A stretch of DNA of 64,000 bases, taken from NCBI RefSeq assembly GCF_014596975.1, contig NZ_JACVXD010000002.1, positions 584,653-648,652 of the forward strand, given 5' to 3'. Source of the stretch: Aestuariibaculum marinum. Lineage in GTDB: Bacteria > Bacteroidota > Bacteroidia > Flavobacteriales > Flavobacteriaceae. The notes under the pieces are model-generated. The model was not told the DNA's origin, searched no databases, and worked only from the letters and a program-made list of their open reading frames with translations. Below are positions 1 through 5,269 of the stretch, piece after piece. The number at the start of each line of letters is the position of its first letter. Positions within the stretch are counted from its first letter, which is position 1. Made by a program: the position numbers and the translations under genes.

Positions 1-67
1 TAGTTCAGTTGGTTAGAATGTCGCCCTGTCACGGCGAAGGTCGCGGGTTCGAGTCCCGTCCAGACCG
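1..67 (+). tRNA. tRNA-Asp (anticodon GTC), 5' end cut off by the window
   Basis: The sequence begins at the TA that follows the acceptor stem, so about 7 bases of the 5' acceptor arm lie outside the window. The anticodon stem CGCC/GGCG encloses a loop carrying GTC, read at 28-30. The T arm GCGGG-TTCGAGT-CCCGT is intact, and the 3' acceptor strand CCAGACC (60-66) is followed by discriminator G67. CCA is not encoded. This layout matches bacterial tRNA-Asp. Confidence 0.95.
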
Positions 68-78
68 CAACATTGCAA

Positions 79-105
79 AAGCCCTTATTTCTAAGGGCTT
101 TTTTT
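79..105 (+). terminator. intrinsic terminator after tRNA-Asp
   Basis: The 9-bp stem AAGCCCTTA / TAAGGGCTT has a 4-base loop and is followed by a run of T. It lies 12 bases after the mature tRNA 3' end. Confidence 0.85.
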
Positions 106-145
106 ATGCCTTAAATTTACCATAGATATTTTGAATATAATGTAT

Positions 146-190
146 GACATTAACTGTCGTAAACCATCCTGTATTTCTACCGTACATTTG
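146..190 (+). promoter_or_regulatory. activator-type promoter of sRNA copy 1
   Basis: The palindrome GACA-TTAAC-TGTC (146-158) is followed by G and T as in the other copies. Exactly 24 nt after it is TACATTTG (183-190), a match to the Bacteroidota -7 consensus TAnnTTTG. With a start site about 4 nt beyond the -7 box, the palindrome centre falls near -42, the usual place for an activator that replaces the -33 contact. No good -33 TTTG is seen. Confidence 0.7.
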
Positions 191-193
191 TCA

Positions 194-290
194 AGTAAAA
201 ACGTAGTAAAAAGTTTTTTCATAGTTGGTTTGGTTAGTTAAAAGCTACAGGTAAGCGTATTAGGGTGCTTCACTGTAGCTTTTCTTTTTT
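194..290 (+). ncRNA. candidate small RNA, copy 1 of a four-member family
   Basis: An approximately 97-nt unit lies between a TAnnTTTG promoter and an intrinsic terminator and has no plausible ORF. A 5' hairpin pairs AAAAAC (about 198-203) with GTTTTT (213-218). An apparently unpaired core follows, CATAGTTGGTTTGGTTAGT (220-238). The terminator stem is AAAGCTACAG (241-250) / CTGTAGCTTT (273-282), with an inner AAGC/GCTT stem and a T-rich tail. Copy 2 is nearly identical over the whole unit, copy 3 shares the core with covarying terminator sequence, and copy 4 shares only the architecture and parts of the core. Function is not known. The start site is inferred from the promoter. Confidence 0.75.
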
Positions 291-370
291 ATGTAAAGTT
301 TAGTTTTGTTTTTCCAGGAATTAGTTTTGTAAAATATTATAACCAAATAGTTTTAATCAGGTTTTATGTA

Positions 371-415
371 GACACGTAATGTCGTATTGTTACCTGTATT
401 TCTATCGTACATTTG
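371..415 (+). promoter_or_regulatory. activator-type promoter of sRNA copy 2
   Basis: The palindrome GACA-CGTAA-TGTC (371-383) lies exactly 24 nt before TACATTTG (408-415). The spacer of the palindrome differs from copy 1 while its arms and the distance are kept, so the arms are the conserved element. Confidence 0.7.
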
Positions 416-418
416 TCA

Positions 419-512
419 TGTAAAAACGTAGTAAAAGTTTTTTCATAGTTGGTTTGGTTAGTTGAAAGCTACAGGTAAGCGTATTAGGGTGCTTCACTGT
501 AGCTTTTTTATT
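419..512 (+). ncRNA. candidate small RNA, copy 2
   Basis: This copy is nearly identical to copy 1 from its start to its terminator: the same AAAAAC/GTTTTT hairpin, the same core CATAGTTGGTTTGGTTAGT and the same stem AAAGCTACAG (465-474) / CTGTAGCTTT (497-506) with a T tail. It lies about 225 bp after copy 1 in the same orientation, as expected of a tandem duplication. An open frame can be read through its terminator from a TTG at 462, but that is not a real coding start. Confidence 0.75.
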
Positions 513-566
513 TATAGGAATATATTTTTTTATATATTTAGAGAAGGAATATTCAAACAAAAAACT

Positions 567-938
567 ATGCGATTAACACAATTTGCTAATAAAGTAGCCT
601 CATTAATTTTAATTGGATTTGTCATATTCACGTTCCAGTTTTGTAAATCTTCAAAAGAAACTACTGTAAAAAAAGAGAATGTTACGGTCTCTTACAGTCA
701 ACATATTGCACCGGTAATGGAGCGTAGTTGTACGCCTTGTCATTTTCCTGAAAAGGGTAAGAAGAAATTTTTAGATACTTATGGGGCAGTAAAAAATAAT
801 ATAGAAGATATTATTACTCGTGTAGAATTACCCGTAAGCGAAAAAAAATATATGCCATTTAAAAGTAAAAAGCCAGCATTAACAAGCGAAGAAATAGCTA
901 TGTTGAAACAATGGGTGGTAGAAGATTTTCCAAAGTAA
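567..938 (+). CDS. small c-type cytochrome-like haem protein, membrane- or lipid-anchored
   Basis: This 123-aa protein has a hydrophobic N-terminal segment (about residues 10-25) ending in Cys26, which could be a signal anchor or a poor lipobox, and then one haem-attachment motif CTPCH (Cys55, Cys58, His59). Met96 in a YMPF context is a candidate second haem ligand. The size fits a single mono-haem domain exported to the periplasm, probably for electron transfer. I start it at the ATG at 567 because the longer frame from 462 runs through the terminator of sRNA copy 2. It is monocistronic and ends before a terminator. The redox partner cannot be told from its neighbours, which are regulatory RNAs. 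Confidence 0.8.
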   Translation: MRLTQFANKVASLILIGFVIFTFQFCKSSKETTVKKENVTVSYSQHIAPVMERSCTPCHFPEKGKKKFLDTYGAVKNNIEDIITRVELPVSEKKYMPFKSKKPALTSEEIAMLKQWVVEDFPK

Positions 939-962
939 GATGAAATAAAACTTTAGATAATA

Positions 963-990
963 AAAGCTCTTTCAATAGGAGCTTTTTTTT
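963..990 (+). terminator. intrinsic terminator of the haem protein gene
   Basis: Stem AAAGCTC / GGAGCTTT (one mismatch) with a short loop and eight T, about 25 bp after the stop codon. Confidence 0.75.
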
Positions 991-1023
991 GTGTAAAACG
1001 GAAGCTTTTTTTAGGTAATGCAT

Positions 1024-1068
1024 GACATGTGGTGTCGCAATAATTTGTGTATTTCAGTGGTATCTTTG
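1024..1068 (+). promoter_or_regulatory. activator-type promoter of sRNA copy 3
   Basis: The palindrome GACA-TGTGG-TGTC (1024-1036) lies exactly 24 nt before TATCTTTG (1061-1068). The geometry is the same as for copies 1 and 2, although the sequence between the two elements has diverged. Confidence 0.7.
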
Positions 1069-1071
1069 AAG

Positions 1072-1167
1072 TGTAAAAACGTGGTAAAAAGTTTTTTCAT
1101 AGTTGGTTTGGTTAGTAAAAGGCTACAGTAAGGTATAGAAGGGTACTACTGTAGCCTTTCTTCTTTT
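1072..1167 (+). ncRNA. candidate small RNA, copy 3
   Basis: The 5' hairpin and the core CATAGTTGGTTTGGTTAGT are kept. The terminator stem is different but perfect: AAAGGCTACAGTA (1118-1130) / TACTGTAGCCTTT (1147-1159), followed by a T-rich tail. Base changes on both sides of the stem relative to copy 1 (for example the added GGC/GCC) keep the pairing, which supports a functional RNA structure. The unit ends a few bases before the stop codon of the convergent regulator gene. Confidence 0.75.
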
Positions 1168-1175
1168 GATTAAGC

Positions 1176-2054
1176 CTAATTTAGTTTATTCAAAAATTCT
1201 TCGAAATTACCCTCCAAAAACCTTGGCGGGTATTCCAGGTTTAATGTGTTTTGAAGCTCCTTATCTTCCCAAACAATATGTAATCCAATCTGGAGGTTTA
1301 AATCGTAATTATCGTCTCGTTCCGTGTAGGATACCATTAGGTAGTTTTTATTTTCAATGGTTCTGAAAAACCTAAAAAATTTAGCCATGACATAAAAAAT
1401 GGAGTCATTACAATCTCCGGTAATATCGTATCTGTAAAAAATGGGACGTTCTATGTTTTTATAGTTTACAAGATCGCTGGCTCTTAAATGTTTATTGCTT
1501 ATTTTCTGATTTTTAAGTTTTAAGTATGCTTCCTCTTTTAAAGGCAGAACAATACAATGTCCAGCATAATAACCACTTTTTCCGGTAAAAACGAAATTAA
1601 GTTCTGGTAGTAGGCGTATAGCTTCTTTTATTAATTCGTGATTAACGTAGGTGTCGTCTTTTTTTTGTGAATCTATAAAGTGTTCCAGATGCTTAATATC
1701 GAAATCAAAATCTATGGTTCGTAAATTGGTTGATTCAACATTTATTTGATCGAGATACCACTCAAGTTTAGGAAGGGCATTGGTTTGTGAGGATAAGGAA
1801 TATTTGCGGGTTTTAAAATCATAAAATGTTGGAATGGGTACAGCGGCATTTAAATTATGAATAAGCTGGTAGGGCATAAGCGTATTTAGAACAATATCTT
1901 CCTCTTTTTCAGATTTAATTAAGGTTAAATCCTTTTCCCATCGTTGAACCGTTCTTAAATCAACATTCAGTTCAGAAGCAAAATCAGATTGCGAAAGGGT
2001 GTTAAATGCTCTATAGTCTATGAAAAGTTCTCCAATAGAATTATATTTTTTCAT
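1176..2054 (-). CDS. XRE/Cro-like helix-turn-helix regulator with unknown C-terminal domain
   Basis: In this 292-aa protein, residues about 8-45 form a lambda-repressor-type helix-turn-helix, with SQSDFASELN as helix 2 and VDLRTVQRWEKD as the recognition helix. The remaining roughly 230 residues match no family I can name with confidence. A stretch with GKSGYYAGHCIVLPL followed by hydrophobic strands faintly recalls a GNAT fold, but that is a guess. It sits among the five GACA-N5-TGTC palindromes and is divergent from one of them, so it is the obvious candidate for the protein that binds them. The ATG at 2054 leaves room for its own -7-like box TATATTTA (2083-2076). Confidence 0.75.
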   Translation of the reverse strand: MKKYNSIGELFIDYRAFNTLSQSDFASELNVDLRTVQRWEKDLTLIKSEKEEDIVLNTLMPYQLIHNLNAAVPIPTFYDFKTRKYSLSSQTNALPKLEWYLDQINVESTNLRTIDFDFDIKHLEHFIDSQKKDDTYVNHELIKEAIRLLPELNFVFTGKSGYYAGHCIVLPLKEEAYLKLKNQKISNKHLRASDLVNYKNIERPIFYRYDITGDCNDSIFYVMAKFFRFFRTIENKNYLMVSYTERDDNYDLNLQIGLHIVWEDKELQNTLNLEYPPRFLEGNFEEFLNKLN

Positions 2055-2075
2055 ACTTATGGCTTAGTCTTTAGG

Positions 2076-2147
2076 TAAATATAATTAAAATGATTGGGTT
2101 TAGACATGACGTGTCGTATTAGAAAAGCGGCATGTATAGTAATTTTG
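2076..2147. promoter_or_regulatory. divergent promoter region with shared palindrome
   Basis: The palindrome GACA-TGACG-TGTC (2103-2115) stands 24 nt before TAATTTTG (2140-2147), which would drive the 77-aa gene on the plus strand with a short leader. On the other strand TATATTTA (2083-2076), 19 nt from the palindrome, is the likely -7 box of the XRE gene. One site could therefore both activate the small gene and autoregulate the regulator. Confidence 0.65.
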
Positions 2148-2172
2148 CTATCAAAACAGGCAGTAAAGGTTC

Positions 2173-2406
2173 ATGTTACTTTTTAAATTGAAAGAATTGG
2201 AATGTACTTTAGAAAAGGCATCGCAGCATGATGAAATGTTGTTAAGGGCTGTGAAGACTTTGAAAGACCTGTTTTTGAAAATTGATTACAAATATGAAGA
2301 ACTACCAGAATTTTCTTTTGAAAAAATGGTTGAAGTTTTAAAAGAAGTTAATGGTAGAGAACTTACAGGTCGACAAGAACTTGTACTAAAACAGATTATG
2401 TTTTAA
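2173..2406 (+). CDS. 77-aa charged protein of unknown function
   Basis: The product is mostly helical in character (Leu, Glu and Lys rich), with no signal peptide or membrane segment, and its C-terminal part reads RELTGRQELVLKQIMF. I do not recognise the family. The ATG lies about 22 nt after the predicted start site of a promoter carrying the same palindrome and spacing as the four sRNA units. It is therefore co-regulated with them and could be an RNA-binding or regulator-modulating partner, although nothing in the sequence proves this. A strong terminator follows. The length and the promoter argue that it is a real gene rather than a chance frame. Confidence 0.6.
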   Translation: MLLFKLKELECTLEKASQHDEMLLRAVKTLKDLFLKIDYKYEELPEFSFEKMVEVLKEVNGRELTGRQELVLKQIMF

Positions 2407-2445
2407 TGGGAATTGATTAATAGCAAGTTTAAATTGATTTCTACA

Positions 2446-2480
2446 AAAGAGCAGTGCGAAAGCGCTGCTCTTTATTTTTG
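2446..2480 (+). terminator. intrinsic terminator of the 77-aa gene
   Basis: AAAGAGCAG and GCTGCTCTTT pair closely, with GTGCGAAAGC in the apical part, and a T-rich tail follows. Confidence 0.85.
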
Positions 2481-2498
2481 TGAAGTCAGGTTATTTAG

Positions 2499-2543
2499 GA
2501 CATGTTGTGTCGTAAAATAACTTGTAATGTCAATGTATCTTTG
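2499..2543 (+). promoter_or_regulatory. activator-type promoter of sRNA copy 4
   Basis: The palindrome GACA-TGTTG-TGTC (2499-2511) lies exactly 24 nt before TATCTTTG (2536-2543), the same arrangement as at the other four sites. Confidence 0.7.
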
Positions 2544-2546
2544 TTA

Positions 2547-2664
2547 TGTAATTAGAGCAAAGCACTACAAATAGCCCTAATTACAGTTTTTCATATTTAA
2601 TATTTTTTGGTTAGTTTATTGGTTAGTAAAGGTTGCTAAAGTTTAGCAACCTTTATTGTTTTTA
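2547..2664 (+). ncRNA. candidate small RNA, copy 4 (diverged)
   Basis: This member is longer and diverged but has the same architecture. The 5' stem is now GTAATTAG (2548-2555) / CTAATTAC (2577-2584). It is followed by GTTTTTCATAT (2586-2596), two repeats of TTGGTTAGT (2607-2615 and 2619-2627), and a terminator stem AAAGGTTGCT (2628-2637) / AGCAACCTTT (2645-2654) with a modest T tail. The unit ends at the stop codon of the convergent HAD gene. Replacement of the whole 5' stem with pairing retained supports an RNA function. Confidence 0.65.
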
Positions 2665-3471
2665 TAGTTGTTTACTAATCAATAATTCCTCCAGGATATT
2701 TTCAACACCTTGCTCCGAATTACTTTTGGTTTCAAAGCGCGCAATTTTCTTAACATCGCTGTGTGCATTTTGCATCGCAAAACTAAAATAGGCCAGTCCC
2801 AGCATTTGTAAGTCATTGTTGTAATCGCCAAAGACCATGGTTTCAGCTTCGGTAACGCCCAATTGTTGCTGTAATATTTTTAAAGCATAGGCTTTGTTGG
2901 CTTCAATATGCGAAATGTCTAACCAGTTTTGCCCTGAAACAATAACCTGAAGTCGGTTATTTAAAGCTTTAGCTTCAGGAAGCACAAAATGCTCAGACGA
3001 TTCGTTGTGATAAACCGCAATTTTTAAAAATACATCGTCGGTAACTTTGGTTAGGTCGTCTACAATTTTGTATTCGGCGTAGTAGGTTTCGAACTTAGAA
3101 ATAAAATCGGGGTTCGATGTTTCAATATAGGCTGCTTTTCTTCCGCAGAGTACAATATTAGCCCCGTTTACTTTTCGTAAGAGCTCAACAGCTATTTCAA
3201 TATCTTCTTTGGTAAGTTGAAGTAAGATGTGTTCCTCACTGTTGTGTTTCATGATGCCTCCATTTTCAGCAATAATGGAAATATCATCTTTTATATGATT
3301 TAATTTGTCTAAAATACTTTGGTACTGACGACCACTTGCAGCAACAAAATGGATGTTTTGCTTTTTAAGTTCATTAAACTGATTAAAAAAACGGCTGCTA
3401 ACTTGACTTTCAGGGTTTAAAAGTGTGCCATCCATGTCCGACACGACTAATTTTACTTTAGATAAATTCAT
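2662..3471 (-). CDS. Cof-type HAD-IIB phosphatase
   Basis: The 269-aa cytosolic hydrolase of the haloacid dehalogenase superfamily has motif I DMDGTLLNP at about residues 11-19, with nucleophile Asp and general acid/base Asp. Motif II SGRQYQS lies near residue 46, and motif IV GDYNNDLQML sits in the C-terminal third. The large cap between motifs II and III is typical of the Cof/YbiV class, which dephosphorylates sugar phosphates or other small phosphate esters. The substrate cannot be read from the sequence. I start at the ATG at 3471. A TTG two codons upstream is possible but less likely. The gene stands alone and converges with sRNA copy 4. Confidence 0.88.
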   Translation of the reverse strand: MNLSKVKLVVSDMDGTLLNPESQVSSRFFNQFNELKKQNIHFVAASGRQYQSILDKLNHIKDDISIIAENGGIMKHNSEEHILLQLTKEDIEIAVELLRKVNGANIVLCGRKAAYIETSNPDFISKFETYYAEYKIVDDLTKVTDDVFLKIAVYHNESSEHFVLPEAKALNNRLQVIVSGQNWLDISHIEANKAYALKILQQQLGVTEAETMVFGDYNNDLQMLGLAYFSFAMQNAHSDVKKIARFETKSNSEQGVENILEELLISKQL

Positions 3472-3641
3472 AGGCAATAATAAAGGGTAAAAATACCATT
3501 ATTTAAGTTTTAATATGTTATTTAAATATTAAAGTACTTATTTTTGCTTGGTTTTTACGAAATCGATTTTTTTTAATTCGGTATTTTGAATAATCTATTT
3601 TTGTAAATTGCAATAACTAAATTATATTCTTTAACACCCAT

Positions 3642-4646
3642 ATGGTAACATTAAAACAATTGGCAAAAGAGTTGAATGTTTCAATTTCAACAGTTTCTAA
3701 GGCATTAAATAATAGTGAAGAGATTGGTGAAGAAACTGTAAGACGTGTTAAAGAGCTTGCCGAACTTTATAATTACAAGCCTAATAAAGTTGCATTAAGT
3801 TTAAAGCAGAATAAAACCAAGACTATTGGTGTAATTATTCCAGATATTTTAAATCACTTTTTAGCTAAAGTATTGTTTGGAATAGAGCGTGAAGCTACCA
3901 AATATGGCTATAATATTATTACCTGTATATCTAACGAATCTTTAGAAAAGGAGAAGGAAAGTATGCATTTATTAGCTAATGGTAGTGTTGATGGATTTAT
4001 ACTTTCTTTAGCTGAAGAAACCCAAACTAAAAACGAGGTGGAGCATTTTAAGAAAACCATGGCACAGGGACTGCCCATTGTTATGTTCGATCGGGTGGCT
4101 CATGATGTTTTATGTGATAAGGTTATAGTCGATGATTTTGAAGCTATTTATAACGCCACTAAAAACCTTCAGGCAAAAAAGCGTAAAACTATTGCTTTTA
4201 TAAGCAGTATCGACAGTTTAAGCGTTGGTAAATTAAGAGAGCGCGGATATAACAAAGCGATTTTAGAACAAAATGCCGCAAAGCCCATAGTTTTAAAAAT
4301 TAAAAAGAAGGATGATAATCAGAAAAAAATTATGTCTTTCTTAAAAAAGAATCCTGCTATCGATGCGGTTGTAGCTGCCGACAGTTCTTCTGGTGTAATT
4401 GCTATAAATGCTGCCATTAATTTAGGGTTAAAAGTGCCTAAAGATATTTCTGTTATTGGTTTTTCGAGTAAAGCAGACAGTAATTTAACGTTTCCAAGAT
4501 TAACAACTATAAGACAACATGCTAAGGAAATTGGCGCAAATGCAGCACAGTTGTTAATTAACAGACTACAAAACAAAAGTAACGATGAAGACGTTAAAAC
4601 TATTATTGTTAAAACGAGCTTAGTTAAAAGTAAATCAACGGTTTAA
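3642..4646 (+). CDS. LacI/GalR-family transcriptional regulator
   Basis: In this 334-aa protein the N-terminal helix-turn-helix LKQLAKELNVSISTVSKALN is followed by the hinge helix (NYKPNKVALSLKQNKTKTIG) and a periplasmic-binding-protein-like effector domain. It differs clearly from the two LacI proteins at 34.8 and 41.9 kb (recognition helix SISTVSKALN versus TAATVSRALN), so it should read another operator. In Bacteroidota this subtype often controls central sugar metabolism, but no target operon adjoins it here. The upstream gene, the HAD phosphatase, is divergent and could be a target. Confidence 0.88.
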   Translation: MVTLKQLAKELNVSISTVSKALNNSEEIGEETVRRVKELAELYNYKPNKVALSLKQNKTKTIGVIIPDILNHFLAKVLFGIEREATKYGYNIITCISNESLEKEKESMHLLANGSVDGFILSLAEETQTKNEVEHFKKTMAQGLPIVMFDRVAHDVLCDKVIVDDFEAIYNATKNLQAKKRKTIAFISSIDSLSVGKLRERGYNKAILEQNAAKPIVLKIKKKDDNQKKIMSFLKKNPAIDAVVAADSSSGVIAINAAINLGLKVPKDISVIGFSSKADSNLTFPRLTTIRQHAKEIGANAAQLLINRLQNKSNDEDVKTIIVKTSLVKSKSTV

Positions 4647-4675
4647 AATTTATTTTCGTCGATAAAAATACATTT

Positions 4676-4703
4676 AATCGATGATTTTGGCATTTCATCG
4701 ATT
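4676..4703 (+). terminator. inverted repeat, probable terminator of the LacI gene
   Basis: AATCGATGA (4676-4684) / TCATCGATT (4695-4703) with a 10-nt loop, then ATTTTG. The poly-T is weak, so an operator role cannot be excluded. Confidence 0.5.
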
Positions 4704-4998
4704 ATTTTGTATTAATAGATTTTCTTTCGTATAAATTTGTTTAAGTACGTAAGTCATTAATACCCTCAGATTTACATAGTGCTTAATTAATCCATTCAAA
4801 ATTGACTTCATTAAAGTCAATGCAATCCCTCATAAAATATTTTTAGAAGATCATTGGGCTATTATACCCTTTTGGTTTTTAGTTAATTATTCCATTATTC
4901 CCTCAGCTAGAATTTCGATTTGTTCGAAGTTGTGGTTTATGTTTTGTATTTAAAAATTTAGAGAAATAATAAAATAATTAACCTTAAAAATCAATATT
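4704..4998. other. intergenic region upstream of the small lipoprotein gene
   Basis: No gene is seen. It contains a hairpin ATTGACTT (4801-4808) / AAGTCAAT (4814-4821) and three ACCCTCA/ATCCCTCA/TTCCCTCA boxes at about 4762, 4826 and 4897. The segment GAATTTCGATTTGTT near 4911 resembles one at about 7883 upstream of another RNA unit, so the two may share a regulator. Confidence 0.4.
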
Positions 4999-5154
4999 AT
5001 GAAAGCCCTAAGAATAACCTTTATCGCTGCAGCAATTTTCGCAAGTTTAACATCATGTACTAAACAAGATTTAAATGAAGATGATGTTTTAATTGATGCC
5101 ACAAATGATGTAACAATTGAAAAACCAATTACAGGTGGTGGATTAGATGATTAA
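4999..5154 (+). CDS. small lipoprotein of 51 aa
   Basis: The frame encodes a signal peptide with a lipobox, SLTSC, with the lipidated Cys at residue 20. It is followed by a short acidic tail containing NEDDVLIDATNDVTIEKPIT and ending GGGLDD. After processing only about 32 residues would remain on a membrane lipid anchor. It has its own start and a clear terminator, and stands directly before the TPR histidine kinase gene. A role as a ligand or periplasmic accessory of that kinase is an inference from position only. I do not recognise a family. Confidence 0.65.
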   Translation: MKALRITFIAAAIFASLTSCTKQDLNEDDVLIDATNDVTIEKPITGGGLDD

Positions 5155-5176
5155 TAAACCAATATTAGAAATATTT

Positions 5177-5209
5177 AAAACTCTTTACAATTTGTAAAGA
5201 GTTTTTTAT
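5177..5209 (+). terminator. intrinsic terminator after the small lipoprotein gene
   Basis: AACTCTTTACAA pairs with TTGTAAAGAGTT, then TTTTATTT. It separates the small lipoprotein from the kinase operon. Confidence 0.8.
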
Positions 5210-5233
5210 TTGAATAAATTTAAAAATTATAAA

Positions 5234-5241
5234 TACATTTG
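5234..5241 (+). promoter_or_regulatory. -7 element of the kinase operon
   Basis: TACATTTG matches TAnnTTTG, with TTTG at 5209-5212 as a possible -33 contact. The predicted start of transcription, near 5245, leaves a leader of about 25 nt before the TTG start codon of the kinase. Confidence 0.55.
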
Positions 5242-5269
5242 AGAAAATACCTAGCTAAACCTTCTGTTT

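Noticed and set aside
163-180. CATCCTGTATT before sRNA copy 1 as a site of the pectin activator
   Set aside because: It matches only one half-site of the direct repeat, the second half-site is absent, and the position relative to the -7 box is wrong.
462-566. Longer frame for the haem protein from a TTG at 462
   Set aside because: It runs through the terminator stem of sRNA copy 2 and encodes an implausible N terminus before the true signal-like segment. The ATG at 567 explains the data better.
144-1167. sRNA copies as remnants of an insertion sequence or MITE
   Set aside because: There are no terminal inverted repeats or target duplications. The shared unit runs exactly from promoter palindrome to terminator.
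1166-1366. 66-aa plus-strand frame opposite the XRE gene
   Set aside because: It is antisense to the well-supported regulator and lacks any family pattern or promoter.
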